Counted from the first letter of the stretch, positions 22,901-36,174 are shown. The stretch: 64,000 nt of DNA from Anisus vortex (GCA_949126835.1 OX421496.1:20911844-20975843), one strand, 5' to 3'. Notes: generated from the sequence alone by a model not told the origin. Made by a program: numbers and translations.

Positions 22901-25900
22901 TGATTCAAGATGGCTGCCAACATTGTTGGTAAACACATGGCTGCTGAACACTGAGCCAGTCCTAAAGTAAACAACTCACTCCAACAAGATCTAACCAATG
23001 CTGTTTGTAGATCAGAACTGTAAATTGTAAATGGATTAGAGAGCCAATAGGGCAGATTGACAAAACAAAGTGGTCGCTATGACATTAGACATCTAGCCTG
23101 GCTAATAAACACATACTTAAGCTCTTGAAATGCTGACACGGAGCGAGTCCAGTGCATGGAGAGAAAGAGAAGGCGTGATGCACTTTCACAGATGTAGTGA
23201 ATGTTCAAATAAGTTGGCATGGGAGACGGAGTGGTGAGTGTGAAAGCAAAGTTTGCTTCTGTTAATAAAGGACCTGAAAAAAAAAACATTTAGATCTTAT
23301 TCCTTTGCTTAATTTTGTTACATTTTTAAGTTTAATTACCTACTTCAAGTAATGTGTTTTATTTAAAATAATATTAATTAAACCAATTGCCAACAGCGAT
23401 ACATCAAAATAATTGCTTGTCTTAAATTGAAATTGAAGATACTTGTTGAACACTAAAACTTTGTTAAGTCAAGAACAATATTGGATGAAAGTTTCTTGAT
23501 AAATGTGATTGAAATAAAGACATCTTTAATTATTTAACAAAATGACTGTGCTGTAAAGATTTAGGTTTTGAGCATATACGATGTAAAATTAAATTGTATA
23601 CAAAGTAGAATTGAATTATTTACAAAGTATATTACCATGAGTTTCTACGAGAAGAGAAGTTTCCCCATCACTGTTTCCTGATTGGTCAAAGCTATTTTCA
23701 GATAGTGTTGACTGATCTAAAACTCCCATATTCTGAAAATAGTAAATTTTGATCCAATCAAATTCATCAGATTAAAATGTTGAGTAAATCATCAATTAGA
23801 ATTGAACAAAAAAAAACATAAAATTTGAATAGAATTATTAGCATTAAATTGTCTTTGATCTGTGCTTTTTTTCTCTTGTATAGAGTTTATTTTTAATAAC
23901 ATTTACAAAGTACAAAGTTACGATAATACTAAGTAAGTAAAGTACCCTTTGGACCAAACTGATCATAGGGCTGGTGAAGCAGCGTTCACAAGTTTCTGTG
24001 GCCACAGCATACAAGGGGATGTGTGGCCAGCACAATGCCCAGCCGCCTTTACTTTACCCCAACTAATGTCAGGTACCCATCAGAACTGGGTAAACTCAGG
24101 GACACCCTCGTCCTGGGAAAAAATCCCAGCTTCACCAGGATTGAAAGCCAGGACCTTCATAATCGCCAGTCGAACGCGCCGCCACTCGGCTACCGTGCCC
24201 CATACGATAATACTAGAAATATGAATTTTTCAAAATGTTAATCAAATGTGTCTTACACATATTTATCTCAGTTCATTCATTTAAACAAAATATCTATATC
24301 ATAGGCATGTTAAATACGATTACCATTATCAGGATAAAAGAAAATCACAGTAAACATTGACTCACTTGGCTTTGCGGACTATGAACTGATTTAGAGAGAT
24401 TATCAAAGGCTTTAGCAGCTGACTCTAGTGTACTGTGTCGAACATCGCCATTGTTGTGAGATGGAGAACTCATTTGAGCAGCGGAAAAATCATCCAGATT
24501 TACCTCCTCCTTGCCCATTGTTGCCAAAGTGGTGACAACACTGGCCAATGTAGAAAGATCTATTTGGCAAACAAAGATAAATAAAGACAATAATCAGTAG
24601 TAATACAACATTTCCACTTCCATTTCATTACACAATTTTCAAAATCATTGATTTAAGCACTACCAGAGACAAGTCTGTAAAAACACTTATACTAAATAGA
24701 AATAAATGTCACGCCATCTTAAAAACCCACAGATTACTTAACACTACTTTTTCTGTAATCACAGGAAGAATAGATTTTATTATCTCCATGTATTTTTTTT
24801 TTAATTTAAAAATATCAATAGGAATTTTTATTCTTTTATGTAATAAATGAGGAACAAATGAATAATAATTTTTTTTTAAACTTATAAGGGAAAAAAACAG
24901 GAAGGTGGTTAAAATGATTCTATGAATGTGAAAACATATATGGCTTAGCATACACAGTTTCATCACATTCATGCATAGAGACAAACATAGAATCAGGAAC
25001 ATTATATTTCTCATCTCACTACAATAACTTTTGACGAAAGCTTTCTAAACAAAACAAGGTTGCACACCAATAAGGTGGGTATTGTTTGCCAATAAAACAT
25101 GACAGGGATAATACATTTCTGTGTATTACCACACAATAAATTATTGGAAATCAAACAATAATTGAAAACTTTAATTTCCCAAAAGCATCTTATCTTTTCA
25201 TTGGCACCCATTACCTAATTAAAGTTTTTTTTAGCAATAACTAAATTAACTGAAGTATGCAAGCCTTTTATACTAATTGTGTATTCAAAACAACATGTCA
25301 TCTTTTTTAACGTATGCATATATCTACAGTAACATCACTGTAATGTATTTGTCTGAACTATACGTATGCATATATCTACAGTATCATCACTGTAATGTAT
25401 TTGTCTGAACTATACGTATGCATATATCTACAGTAACATCACTGTAATGTATTTGTCTGAACTATACGTATGCATATATCTACAGTAACATCACTGTAAT
25501 GTATTTGTCTGAACTATACGTATGCATATATCTACAGTAACATCACTGTAATGTATTTGTCTGAACTATACGTATGCATATATCTACAGTAACATCACTG
25601 TAATGTATTTGTCTGAACTATACGTATGCATATATCTACAGTAACATCACTGTAATGTATTTGTCTGAACTATATGTATGCATATATCTACAGTAACATC
25701 ACTGTAATGTATTTGTCTGAACTATACGTATGCATATATCTACAGTAACATCACTGTAATGTATTTGTCTGAACTATACGTATGCATATATCTACAGTAA
25801 CATCACTGTAACGTATTTGTCTGAACTATACGTATGCATATATCTACAGTAACATCACTGTAATGTATTTGTCTGAACTATACGTATGCATATATCTACA

Positions 25901-28900
25901 GTAACATCACTGTAATGTATTTGTCTGAACTATACGTATGCATATATCTACAGTAACATCACTGTAATGTATTTGTCTGAACTATACGTATGCATATATC
26001 TATAGTAACATCACTGTAATGTATTTGTCTGAACTATACGTATGCATATATCTACAGTAACATCACTGTAATGTATTTGTCTGAACTATACGTATGCATA
26101 TATCTATAGTAACATCACTGTAATGTATTTGTCTGAACTATACGTATGCATATATCTACAGTAAAATCACTGTAACGTATCTGTCTGAACTATACGTATG
26201 CATATATCTACAGTAACATCACTGTAATGTATTTGTCTGAACTATACGTATGCATATATCTACCGTAACATCACTGTAATGTATATGTCTGAACTATGTG
26301 TATAGCCAATAAAACTAGTACAGATGGCAATAGAAAGCGTATGGTAGAATTCCCTTCAGAGACATCAACATGATGATTCAAGCCACCAATGAGAACTGGA
26401 TGTGCTACTGTTTAACTGTACACATAGACCAAGTGGAAACATAAACAATTAAACTCTTTCTTCTGTGTACAAGTTTACAAGGGTTTGCCAAGTTAATGTT
26501 ACATAGACATAGAGCATACATTCTTTCATGGCTCAGCATCTTTTCACAATGACTTCATAAAATTTGTAAAAAGACATTTTTGTATCGAACTTAAATCCAC
26601 TAACAGGCCAAATTAAAGTATCGAACTATAATCCACAAATAGGCTTAATTAAAGTATCAAACTATAATCAACAAACAGGCTAAATTAAAGTATCGAAGTA
26701 TAATCCACTAACAGGCGAAATTAAAGTATCGAACTATAATCCACAAACAGGCTAAATTAAAGTATCGAACTATAAATCACAAACAGGCTAAATTAAAGTA
26801 TCGAACTATAATCCACAAACAGGCTAAATTAAAATGTCAACATGAAGACATTTTGTAATTCATATGATGGATAAAACTGTTCAGGCAATTAATTCAATTC
26901 ATCTTTGAAAAAAAATGATTAACTAATAGTTTGACATAATTATTTTTTCTTAACAAAACTAATGTGACAACAAAGAAAAAAAAAAAAGCAATATGTATAC
27001 ATGAAGAGATGTCTTTGAAAACCATTTATAATTTGGTGACATCCTAGAGAATAATTTTTTTTTTTAATTAGCATTGTTTTAGATACTTTATTTGCCATAT
27101 ATAAATAAGTTATCTGCCATCTCTCCATCTTTATTGAGGGAATATTCAGCGAGCAAGCACAAAAATGATTAATATTGTGTCAAAACAAAAAAACACGACT
27201 ATAAAAAAAATCTGTCAAAAATGTTAGTGCGTTTTGTTTAAAGGCAACATTAAAAAGCGCAACATTTACAAGCAGAGTTTGGCCAGACAACAAATCAATT
27301 GAGGTGAGAGTTAGAATGTTTACCTTCAGTGTTGTTAACTGTACATACAACATCAGCAAGTGTGGCCAGATCTGATAATATAAAGTTATGATAACTAAAA
27401 CCAAAAAAAAAAATAACAAGGGATATCAGAGAGAAAGCAAAGCACCAAAAAAAAATTACAAAGGAAAAGAAACATCCCAAAACTTGAAAATAAAGTAAAC
27501 AGAATGAAAATAATTCTAAGTAAGCTATATTCAAATATCACTGAAGCTCAATTTGGACAAATTTAGACCTTATTTGGATAAAGTATAAAGTTAAAATATT
27601 TTGGGTGCACACTGTATACTTAGTACTAGATATATGAGCAAAAATAAATAAGAGCTACAAAATTGCCTCCAGTAACTATTAAAATGTCTTACAACTTTTC
27701 TCTGTGTATTTTTCTAGCCATTTTATTTGATAATACATTTAAACTAAATTACAAAACGTTTATTAAAGATTTAATGAAATCGTACACTTATTTCAAGTTT
27801 ATAGCAACTCTGCTTCTTAAAATCTTTCAGGATTAAAATCTTAATGTACAAGAACGACAAAGAAAATGTGGAGACATGCTTTGCATTAAAATGTTTTTTT
27901 TTGTAAAAATTGGATGTTAATGAATACATGTTGTTAGTGAAGGGATGAATGTGGCGGGATAACAGACGGTCAGGTTTAAAGAAATCAAATTATGATCAAG
28001 CCAAGAGCAGAGGAGAAGCAAAGATTTGTCACATGACTACAAAATGGTGGTGATAGACTCATCTAAACATGTACCATTGTGTAAAGCATTTGTAATTGTT
28101 GATTTAAACAACCACTTTGGTTTTTCTCTTTAATACAAATTTCAAAAGTTCTTTTTAATGAATTTCTCTATTGGTATACTTTTTTTTTTAAACCAGTATA
28201 AAAATATAAAAGGTTTACAGACATTCTTAATCAGGGTTCTCACATTTTGTCTGAAAACAAATTCAAGGCTGCTGGAACACGCTATTTGGGGAACGGTCAC
28301 ACGCCTCCTCCCTCTAAGTGACCTAAATATTGCGTGAATGAGGTATTAATCTAAGGCTTGGTCAGTGGGCATTTATGGCATATAAAAATGGGATTGGTGT
28401 TTTTTGTCTGACCTTGATTTTTATAATAAATTTAGATATAAATATAGATTTAGATACATTTCTAGGCTGACAGGCTATTTTTCCAGGCTAAAATGTCAAT
28501 ATTCAAGGTTGTCCAGGCCTTGATTTGTTCTGTTTTTTATTTAACTCAAGACTTTTCCAGACTTTCCAGACTGTGAGAACCCTGCTTAAAATAAATGCTG
28601 CTATGTTACCTTTAACTAAAGAATTGACATGCAAAATTAATAGGTTGAGAATGAAATTTCTAATTGGAAACTAATAGAATCAAATTAAATGTTCTAGAAA
28701 TGTATATAATGTGATTGTATAACCTCATGCTTTGTGTGTGTGTGTGTATGCTTTCAGTGTATCTGTATGTATGTGTGGTCAAGGTTTAATCTAAAAATTG
28801 TCCATATGTACAGACATAGCTTTGACCTTATAATAATTTAGTGTGCATGGGGGAGAATAGGATTTAAGTTAGCTACAAACCTTCTATGGCCAAATTTGTC

Positions 28901-31900
28901 ATCACTGGAAATAATAATAAATTCTTCATTGTCACTTTTATTATCAATACTTATGTTAACAAGTAAACAAGCAGGGAGGGGGGTGGGGCGGTGGGGAAAC
29001 CACAAATTCTGGACATTGCGTGAATCAAGCAAATTAAGCAGCTGATTATTTTTCTAAAATTTAAAAACAAAATTTAAGTTAATTCTCTAAATTATGTCAG
29101 TAATTGTACCTGTCCCCAAAGGAATTGAATAGAAAAGCACTAGAGCTCATTAAATTAAGCTTAGATAAGTGTATATGTATGAATAAATATGTATAGATAT
29201 TATATCTATATGTATAGAGAGAGTTAAGCTAACGTGTGTGAGGGATCAAGGTGTGTAAACTATTTACCTTCAGTATTGCTCACTGTGCTGACAACATTGG
29301 CTAAGGTGGTCAGATCTAAGCACACATAGGGAAAATAAAACAACAGGTAACACTGAATTTCTATAGAATTACACAGACGTACTTACATGCAAATCTATAC
29401 AAATAAACCAAATTAAACACTAATTTTTTTTTCAAAAGGTTAAAAAATGGAGGAAGTAAATAACAGGAGTTAGTATTATGAATAGCATGGAGAAAATATA
29501 ACCCAATAAACGGTCACAAAATAATCACTTTATATTTTCATGGCACTGTTAGGATCACTAGAAATACCATACAAAGAAAGGATTCATTACCAACAAGGGA
29601 GGCACGTCTGCTTCCACTTCATCATTGTTTAGTTTGAAGACATACAGTTTAAGTCAGACAGACAGTTAAGAATACAGAAGAAAACATCAAGAAAGGAACA
29701 GCAGAAAGGGAGACCACCCACTACTCTGCTTATCGCCGTCAGTGATTCTTCAATGTACAACAAATATGATTGTGTGGTGAAAATCTGGGTAATTGGTCAA
29801 CATTTTAGGGTACAATTTGGAATATTTTCTTATTGACCAGCATGGCACAGGGTAAAGGTATGTGCATATATCATTCTAGTTCTGGGTCAAAATAAATCAT
29901 GTAGATAATGGAAAAGCTATTTTGTAAGGATTTTTTAATACTGCGTTAAAAAGGCATATTAAAACATGTCTGTGATTTAAAACAAGTTTTCTATGCAGAC
30001 ATAGATTTAAAAGCAATATAATTTTAAAGTACTAGTACTATAAATATTGTATAATGTATTGTTTATTTTTATCCTTCATTAATAAGTTTGTAAAAACAAC
30101 TAAAAACATTGACTTTATAATTTGGCAAAGGTCTATGTTTAAGATCCTGCAAAATAATAATGTTTTAAATAATACAAAATGATACTATTTATATTTTAAA
30201 TACAACAAGCTAAATTACCCGCCTTGCGAAGAAAAAAACTTACATAGGCCTACGCCTAGTTACAGATAAAAAAATTTTTTAACTACAATAAACAGAAAGC
30301 TATAATAATTTTTTTTAAATAAATTATTTACTGAAATCATTTGGGAGAGTAATTTCAAATAAATATTGCAATTGGGTTAAAAAATGGATGTATTTTAATT
30401 TGACAAAAAGTTTGGACTATCTCTGGCTGAGAATCGAACACCTATCTCCCAGACGTCTAAAATATAGTTATTGGATTTTACTTACTGAAAACAATTTTAA
30501 GAAAGATTTCCGAAATTCTTTACTATCTTTAAAAAAAAGTAATATTAATGTCAAATTTTAAAAGTAGCTAGCCTTATCCCTGTCTTCCGTTGCTAGTCTA
30601 ACTTTAATTTGACAATATAATAGATTTGTGCTTGTAAATAAACAATGGCATTTAGATAAATTGACCTTGTTGTATTCTCACAGTGCATTTCTTTCAGTTT
30701 TATGATGAGGGATGGTTCAGGAAATTTAAATACATTTCAATATTACTTTTTTAAAAGCTAGAAAAGAATTTAAATCTAAATACATAAACAAATTTTTTTT
30801 TAAAGAAAGCCGCAGACAAAAAAATATTGAAGTGCTCAAAAGCCCACAAATACAAGTACAAAATACTCAAAAAACAAAACAAAAAAACAACAACACAAAA
30901 CAAACATTAATGATGTGCTTTTTTAAAAGGAAACCCATGCTGACGTTGCAAAAGATCAAAAGACACAAAAGTGTAAATATGTTGAGCAAAGCAAATAAAA
31001 TGTTTCACTAGGCAAACACACAGACATTAATAAAGAACACAAACAGTGTACTATGACTTAATGAGAACACCTGCATTGTTTACTAAACATGTTTGTATAC
31101 AGTGAGTGATTCCACCAACCTGTATTGATGGTTGAACTGGGTGACATTTGAGAGCTTAGAACAACCATTCCTTGATCTGTATGTACAACCCGCTCCTGTA
31201 AATTGGCCAACAAACTGCCATATTTGGGATCATCTAGCGGCTGTCAAATGGAAACAATATGATTTCTATGTAAGTGACAATTTATTTCTATACCCCAAGT
31301 CTTAATATCAACATCACATCTGTATCCTGATTCTTAATATCAAAATCATGTCTGTACCCCAGTTCTTAATATCAAAATCATGTCTGTACCCCAATTCTTA
31401 ACATCAAAATCATGTCTGTACCCCAATTCTTAACATCAAAATCATGTCTGTACCCCAATTCTTAATATCAAAATCATGTCTGTACCCCAATTCTTAACAT
31501 CAAAATCATGTCTGTACCCCAATTCTTAACATCAAAATCATGTCTGTACCCCAATTCTTAATATCAAAATCATGTCTGTACCCCAATTCTTAACATCAAA
31601 ATCACATCTGTATCCTGATTCTTAATATCAAAATCATGTCTGTACCCCAATTCTTAACATCAAAATCACATCTGTATCCTGATTCTTAATATCAAAATCA
31701 TGTCTGTACCCAAATTCTTAACATCAAAATCACATCTGTATCCTGATTCTTAATATCAAAATCATGTCTGTACCCCAATTCTTAACATCAAAATCACATC
31801 TGTATCCTGATTCTTAATATCAAAATCATGTCTGTACCCCAATTCTTAACATCAAAATCACATCTGTATCCTGATTCTTAATATCAAAATCATGTCTGTA

Positions 31901-34900
31901 CCCCAATTCTTAACATCAAAATCACATCTGTATCCTGATTCTTAATATCAAAATCATGTCTGTACCCCAATTCTTAACATCAAAATCACATCTGTATCCT
32001 GATTCTTAATATCAAAATCATGTCTGTACCCCAATTCTTAACATCAAAATCACATCTGTATCCTGATTCTTAATATCAAAATCATGTCTGTACCTCAATT
32101 CTTAACATAAAAATCATGTCTGTACCTCAATTCTTAACATAAAAATCATGTCTGTACCCCAATTCTTAACATCAAAATCACATCTGTATCCTGATTCTTA
32201 ATATCAAAATCATGTCTGTACCTCAATTCTTAACATAAAAATCATGTCTGTACCCCAATTCTTAACATCAAAATCACATCTGTATCCTGATTCTTAATAT
32301 CAAAATCATGTCTGTACCTCAATTCTTAACATAAAAATCATGTCTGTACCTCAATTCTTAACATAAAAATCACATCTGTATCCTGATTCTTAATATCAAA
32401 ATCATGTCTGTACCCCAATTCTTAACATCAAAATCACATCTGTATCCTGATTCTTAATATCAAAATCATGTCTGTACCCCAATTCTTAACATCAAAATCA
32501 CATCTGTATCCTGATTCTTAATATCAAAATCATGTCTGTACCCCAATTCTTAACATCAAAATCACATCTGTATCCTGATTCTTAATATCAAAATCATGTC
32601 TGTACCCCAATTCTTAACATCAAAATCACATCTGTATCCTGATTCTTAATATCAAAATCATGTCTGTACCCCAATTCTTAACATCAAAATCACATCTGTA
32701 TCCTGATTCTTAATATCAAAATCATGTCTGTACCCCAATTCTTAACATCAAAATCACATCTGTATCCTGATTCTTAATATCAAAATCATGTCTGTACCCC
32801 AATTCTTAACATCAAAATCACATCTGTATCCTGATTCTTAATATCAAAATCATGTCTGTACCCCAATTCTTAACATCAAAATCACATCTGTATCCTGATT
32901 CTTAATATCAAAATCATGTCTGTACCTCAATTCTTAACATAAAAATCATGTCTGTACCTCAATTCTTAACATAAAAATCATGTCTGTACCTCAATTCTTA
33001 ACATAAAAATCATGTCTGTACCCCAATTCTTAACATCAAAATCACATCTGTATCCTGATTCTTAATATCAAAATCATGTCTGTACATCAATTCTTAACAT
33101 AAAAATCATGTCTGTACCTCAATTCTTAACATAAAAATCATGTCTGTACCCCAATTCTTAACATCAAAATCACATCTGTATCCTGATTCTTAATATCAAA
33201 ATCATGTCTGTACCTCAATTCTTAACATAAAAATCATGTCTGTACCTCAATTCTTAACATCAAAATCACATCTGTATCCTGATTCTTAATATCAAAATCA
33301 TATCTGTACCCAAATTCTTAACATCAAAATCACATCTGTATCCTGATTCTTAATATCAAAATCATATTTATACATTCCTACCACCAGAAGCCTTTCTAAA
33401 AAAAAATATTAAAAAGAGTAATAAAAAATGATTGCCTTGGGACTGAAAGTTGGAATGGCAGCGGACGGACTGTTAAAATCTTTTCTAATGTAAATCCGCT
33501 GCGTGGACGTGGCTACTGTTCCGGGTATTTTATCTCTTTGATCACTTGGCCGACGTTCTTGTTGTACAGCTGCCAAATGAATAGGGAGTATTAAAAATGA
33601 ACATTTTAGAACAAATCAATTTACCTACATTAAAATGTACAAGAGAGTATAGTATGTCTTTAAACAAGTAAAAAAAAGCAGAAATAAAAATGTATATTAA
33701 AATGTATGTAAGTATATGTCACTAAATATTCTGTTTACACCAAGTGGTTTTTTAAGAGATTGAGAAATATTCTTCTATTAGAAACAAAAAGTAAAGAAAA
33801 TAATTTTAAACATTGAATTCTCCATTTAATAAACAACCATAGAGAATATTAAAAGCATGTATCTAAATTTCTTATTCATGCCAACAACAAAAACAAAAGA
33901 AAAACTGGCAGATGGTGCAAATATAGCTGCCAAGCTGTTAAGGTTTTTAAACAAAAAGAGGGACAAATTTGCACTAAACAGATCAGATGTTTATCTAAAG
34001 CCAAAGTGTCTAAACCACTGAGTGACAATTAAACATATAAAGTGTTCTTCAGTTCATGTAAATGACTTATCGAAATAACAACTTTTTACAGCATAAATTA
34101 ATGAATGTCAAATGTGAGTATGAACAAACATTTTTTTTTCATAGTAAAAAGAGATACATCTGGCTCTTTAAATTGGCAGGTGTGCACAAATACCTTCTTT
34201 AATTACCAGATACAAATAATTTTACTTCAATATTTACATTCAGATCTCATTCCTACAGCCAGGCACTTCTGAAGTCGACAATACTGGCATCTGTTACGAT
34301 GTAGTTTGGTCACAGGACAATCTCTGGTGCCCCTGCAAGCATATCCTAACTGCTTCCTGATTGAGCGTTTGAAGAAGCCTTTACATCCTTCACAGCTGAT
34401 TGCACCATAATGCCGACCTTTAATAGAAAATAAACACACAGAGTTGGTACAGCTCTAATTTAAAGAGAAGCAGAGATTAAAAAAAAAAGCTATTTTTTCT
34501 AAAGTCTATAAGGTTCAATTATAGATACTTAGTATGTGAAAAAAACAGGCAATGAAAAAAAGGTTTGTACCAATGTATTATGCAACAAAATTTACTCAAA
34601 CAAAATTCAGATCTATTCTAATTGCACAACTCCCTGGTAGTATTTCACAACATTTTTTACTATAGTAAATTATTTTAGTTTGATTAATAATGGTAAGATT
34701 TTTTTTTCCTATTCCATCAAATTAAATTTTAGAAAATAAAAACTTGAATCACTCCTTGTCATTTTAAAAAGTAAATACTGACCTGAAGCTCTGTCTCCGC
34801 AGACAACACAAGGTTCATATTTCTGTTCAAACTGCATCTTTTGTGTTACTCGATCTTGAACCTGTCTCTGCTCCTCTCTGAGACGCTCAAGGCGCTGGGC

Positions 34901-35965
34901 ATGCTGTAATTCCTGCATAAGAAAGAAAGGAGCAAATAATGTTGTTGTTCTTTTTTAAAAGCAACACTTAGCAAAACATTGTCTATTGGAAATTCAGGAA
35001 GACAATAAAACTGGTGAATGATGCCTACTTTCAATTTTGATGCCCAATCCACTTGTGCCAGTGAGCTAGCTGGCACCTGTACAACTTGAGTATTGCCTTC
35101 TTTCAACCTCAAAGTTAAATCAGAGCCAGACATTACGACTTGGCCCCCATTGGACATGCTGCCACCCTGTAGTAAATAAGTGATGCCCTGTTCACTCATC
35201 TGGAGCAAGTGGTTATTATGTCAGGAATAAAAATCATTTTCAGTTCATTTGTTCAAATTATGTGAAATGTTAACAATTTGGTCATGCACATAGTAAATAC
35301 TTTATTGATAACAAATTATGTTGGGGTAATTTATAGTAACTCAATTCCTTTCTTAAAAAATAACTTGATAAAAGTGGGGCAAATATTTATGTTTAATAAA
35401 ATATATAAACTAAAATTTAAAATATAATGAAAATATCAATCAACTTTTAATAACGTAAGAAGATTGTGGCATTCATATCACAATTGCAATTTAAGTATTT
35501 ATTTACACGTGCACCTTCCAAAATAATCCCCAAGTTTGGTTCCATGTAAATTTTGTAAAAATTCATAAGAATAACATTTGATTTCATAAATAATATTTCT
35601 AAAAATTTTCCCAAATATTTTATTTGCATTAAAAAAAAAAGTCAAATTCTTTCAGAAGTCAATACAGTCTCACTGAAGGCTCAATATGATGTGTCTTTTT
35701 ACTATTATTTCATCAGGGTCTCTCTATGATAAAGACTAGCATTACAATGTTATCCCACTGTTTGACAACTTACAGATTGTCCAGGTGAGGCTAACGACAT
35801 CAGACCACCTTGAGTCAGAGTAATCGGAAGAGTAACTGAGCCGGAACTCCCAGTTGTCATCACGTGAATCATTTCGGTGCCGTCCATGACTGCAGCGTCT
35901 ATCTCTGAGTTTATTTCCTTTTTGGTTTCCACAGAGGCCCCATCCTCCATGGTTGCCATATACAT
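19994..35965 (-). CDS. NR2C: Orphan nuclear receptor, NR2C group (TR2/TR4; insect HR78)
   Basis: Coding exons in transcript order: 35965-35774, 35199-35029, 34912-34783, 34417-34238, 33569-33436, 31240-31120, 29315-29268, 27371-27324, 24559-24366, 23732-23636, 23273-23117, 23017-22875, 22229-22092, 20532-19994. They join in frame to 763 aa. The DNA-binding domain spans about 156-225: [10 protein letters not shown] in one exon, then [18 protein letters not shown] (P-box CEGCKG) and [14 protein letters not shown], followed by SVQQERRP. The ligand-binding domain starts at about 440, has the signature [12 protein letters not shown] and ends [13 protein letters not shown] at about 668, a typical NR2C end. 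A 95-aa tail follows. Known role: nuclear DNA-binding regulator on direct-repeat hormone response elements, ligand unclear. The start at 35965 has an in-frame stop 12 nt upstream; another Met lies two codons on. Confidence 0.93.
20533..22091 (-). other. NR2C last intron, no further features recognised
   Basis: The donor is at 22091 and the acceptor at 20533. The stretch at about 21340-21560 is richer in CpG than its surroundings, but shows no gene or known repeat that I recognise. Confidence 0.6.
23940..24215 (-). mobile_element. tRNA-derived SINE, minus orientation
   Basis: The tail end is at 23940 (gctggtgaagcagcgttcac), the body in the middle (gtgtggccagcacaatgccc) and the head at about 24140-24200, where the complementary B box is degenerate (ggattgaaagcc). 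It sits in an NR2C intron. Confidence 0.85.
24366..24559 (-). CDS. NR2C: NR2C exon carrying copy 3 of the repeated motif
   Basis: Starts with the same phase and motif ([17 protein letters not shown]), then continues into a Ser-rich linker ([17 protein letters not shown]). This is probably the ancestral version, because it is part of a longer exon. Confidence 0.85.
25312..26298. repeat. 52-bp minisatellite, about 19 copies
   Basis: The unit contains gtatgcatatatctacagta, acatcactgtaatgtatttg and tctgaactatac. Each unit has a perfect 6-bp inverted repeat (tacagt…actgta, 6-nt loop). It lies in the NR2C intron between repeated-exon copies 2 and 3. Confidence 0.96.
26583..26833. repeat. 36-bp tandem repeat, about 7 copies
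   Basis: Unit gtatcgaactataatccaca plus aacaggctaaattaaa, with scattered substitutions. It is in the same intron as the 52-bp array. Confidence 0.93.
27324..27371 (-). CDS. NR2C: NR2C duplicated 48-nt exon, copy 2
   Basis: The acceptor is atcag and the donor gaag|gtaaac; phase is 1-1. It encodes [16 protein letters not shown]. It matches copy 1 at 36 of 48 bases and at 12 of 16 residues. Confidence 0.85.
28232..28584. mobile_element. Possible non-autonomous hAT-like element
   Basis: 13-bp inverted ends (cagggttctcaca … tgtgagaaccctg) bound ~350 bp of non-coding DNA in the intron between NR2C exon copies 1 and 2. Flanking direct repeats are not clean, so the class is tentative. Confidence 0.5.
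29268..29315 (-). CDS. NR2C: NR2C duplicated 48-nt exon, copy 1
   Basis: The acceptor is cttag and the donor gaag|gtaaat; phase is 1-1. It encodes [16 protein letters not shown]. It is homologous to the next two exons and can be skipped or kept without a frame change. Confidence 0.85.
31283..33372. repeat. 32-bp / 64-bp higher-order minisatellite, ~2.1 kb
   Basis: Two related 32-bp monomers, one with atcatgtctgtaccccaatt and one with atcacatctgtatcctgatt, mostly alternate as a 64-bp dimer. There are about 65 monomers. Some stretches lose the alternation (near 31380-31590 and 32930-33010). It fills the NR2C intron downstream of exon 33569-33436. Confidence 0.97.
34238..34912 (-). CDS. NR2C: NR2C zinc-finger DNA-binding domain, two exons
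   Basis: Exon 34912-34783 encodes an Arg/Gln/Glu-rich, probably helical lead-in and the first half of zinc finger 1. Exon 34417-34238 encodes the rest of finger 1 and finger 2. The intron falls after the ASG of zinc finger 1 (phase 1). Confidence 0.9.
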
Positions 35966-36174
35966 GAGTGCAGGTTATACAACATATAATATAAGGGTTG
36001 AATCCAGATGGAGCAACTGTAGACAGAATACAAATGGCAAAGTCTAGGAATGAGTTATCTATATATATATATATATATGTATATAAAGTATGATGTGTGT
36101 ATTCTGATTCCCATTGGTTAATTTAAAGACACATGACCTTATTGTCTCATATTTTACTTTTGCTATCTCGCTTC

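Noticed and set aside
29560..29660. Extra NR2C exon ending at a gtaatg donor near 29590
   Set aside because: No good acceptor upstream and no similarity to receptor sequence.
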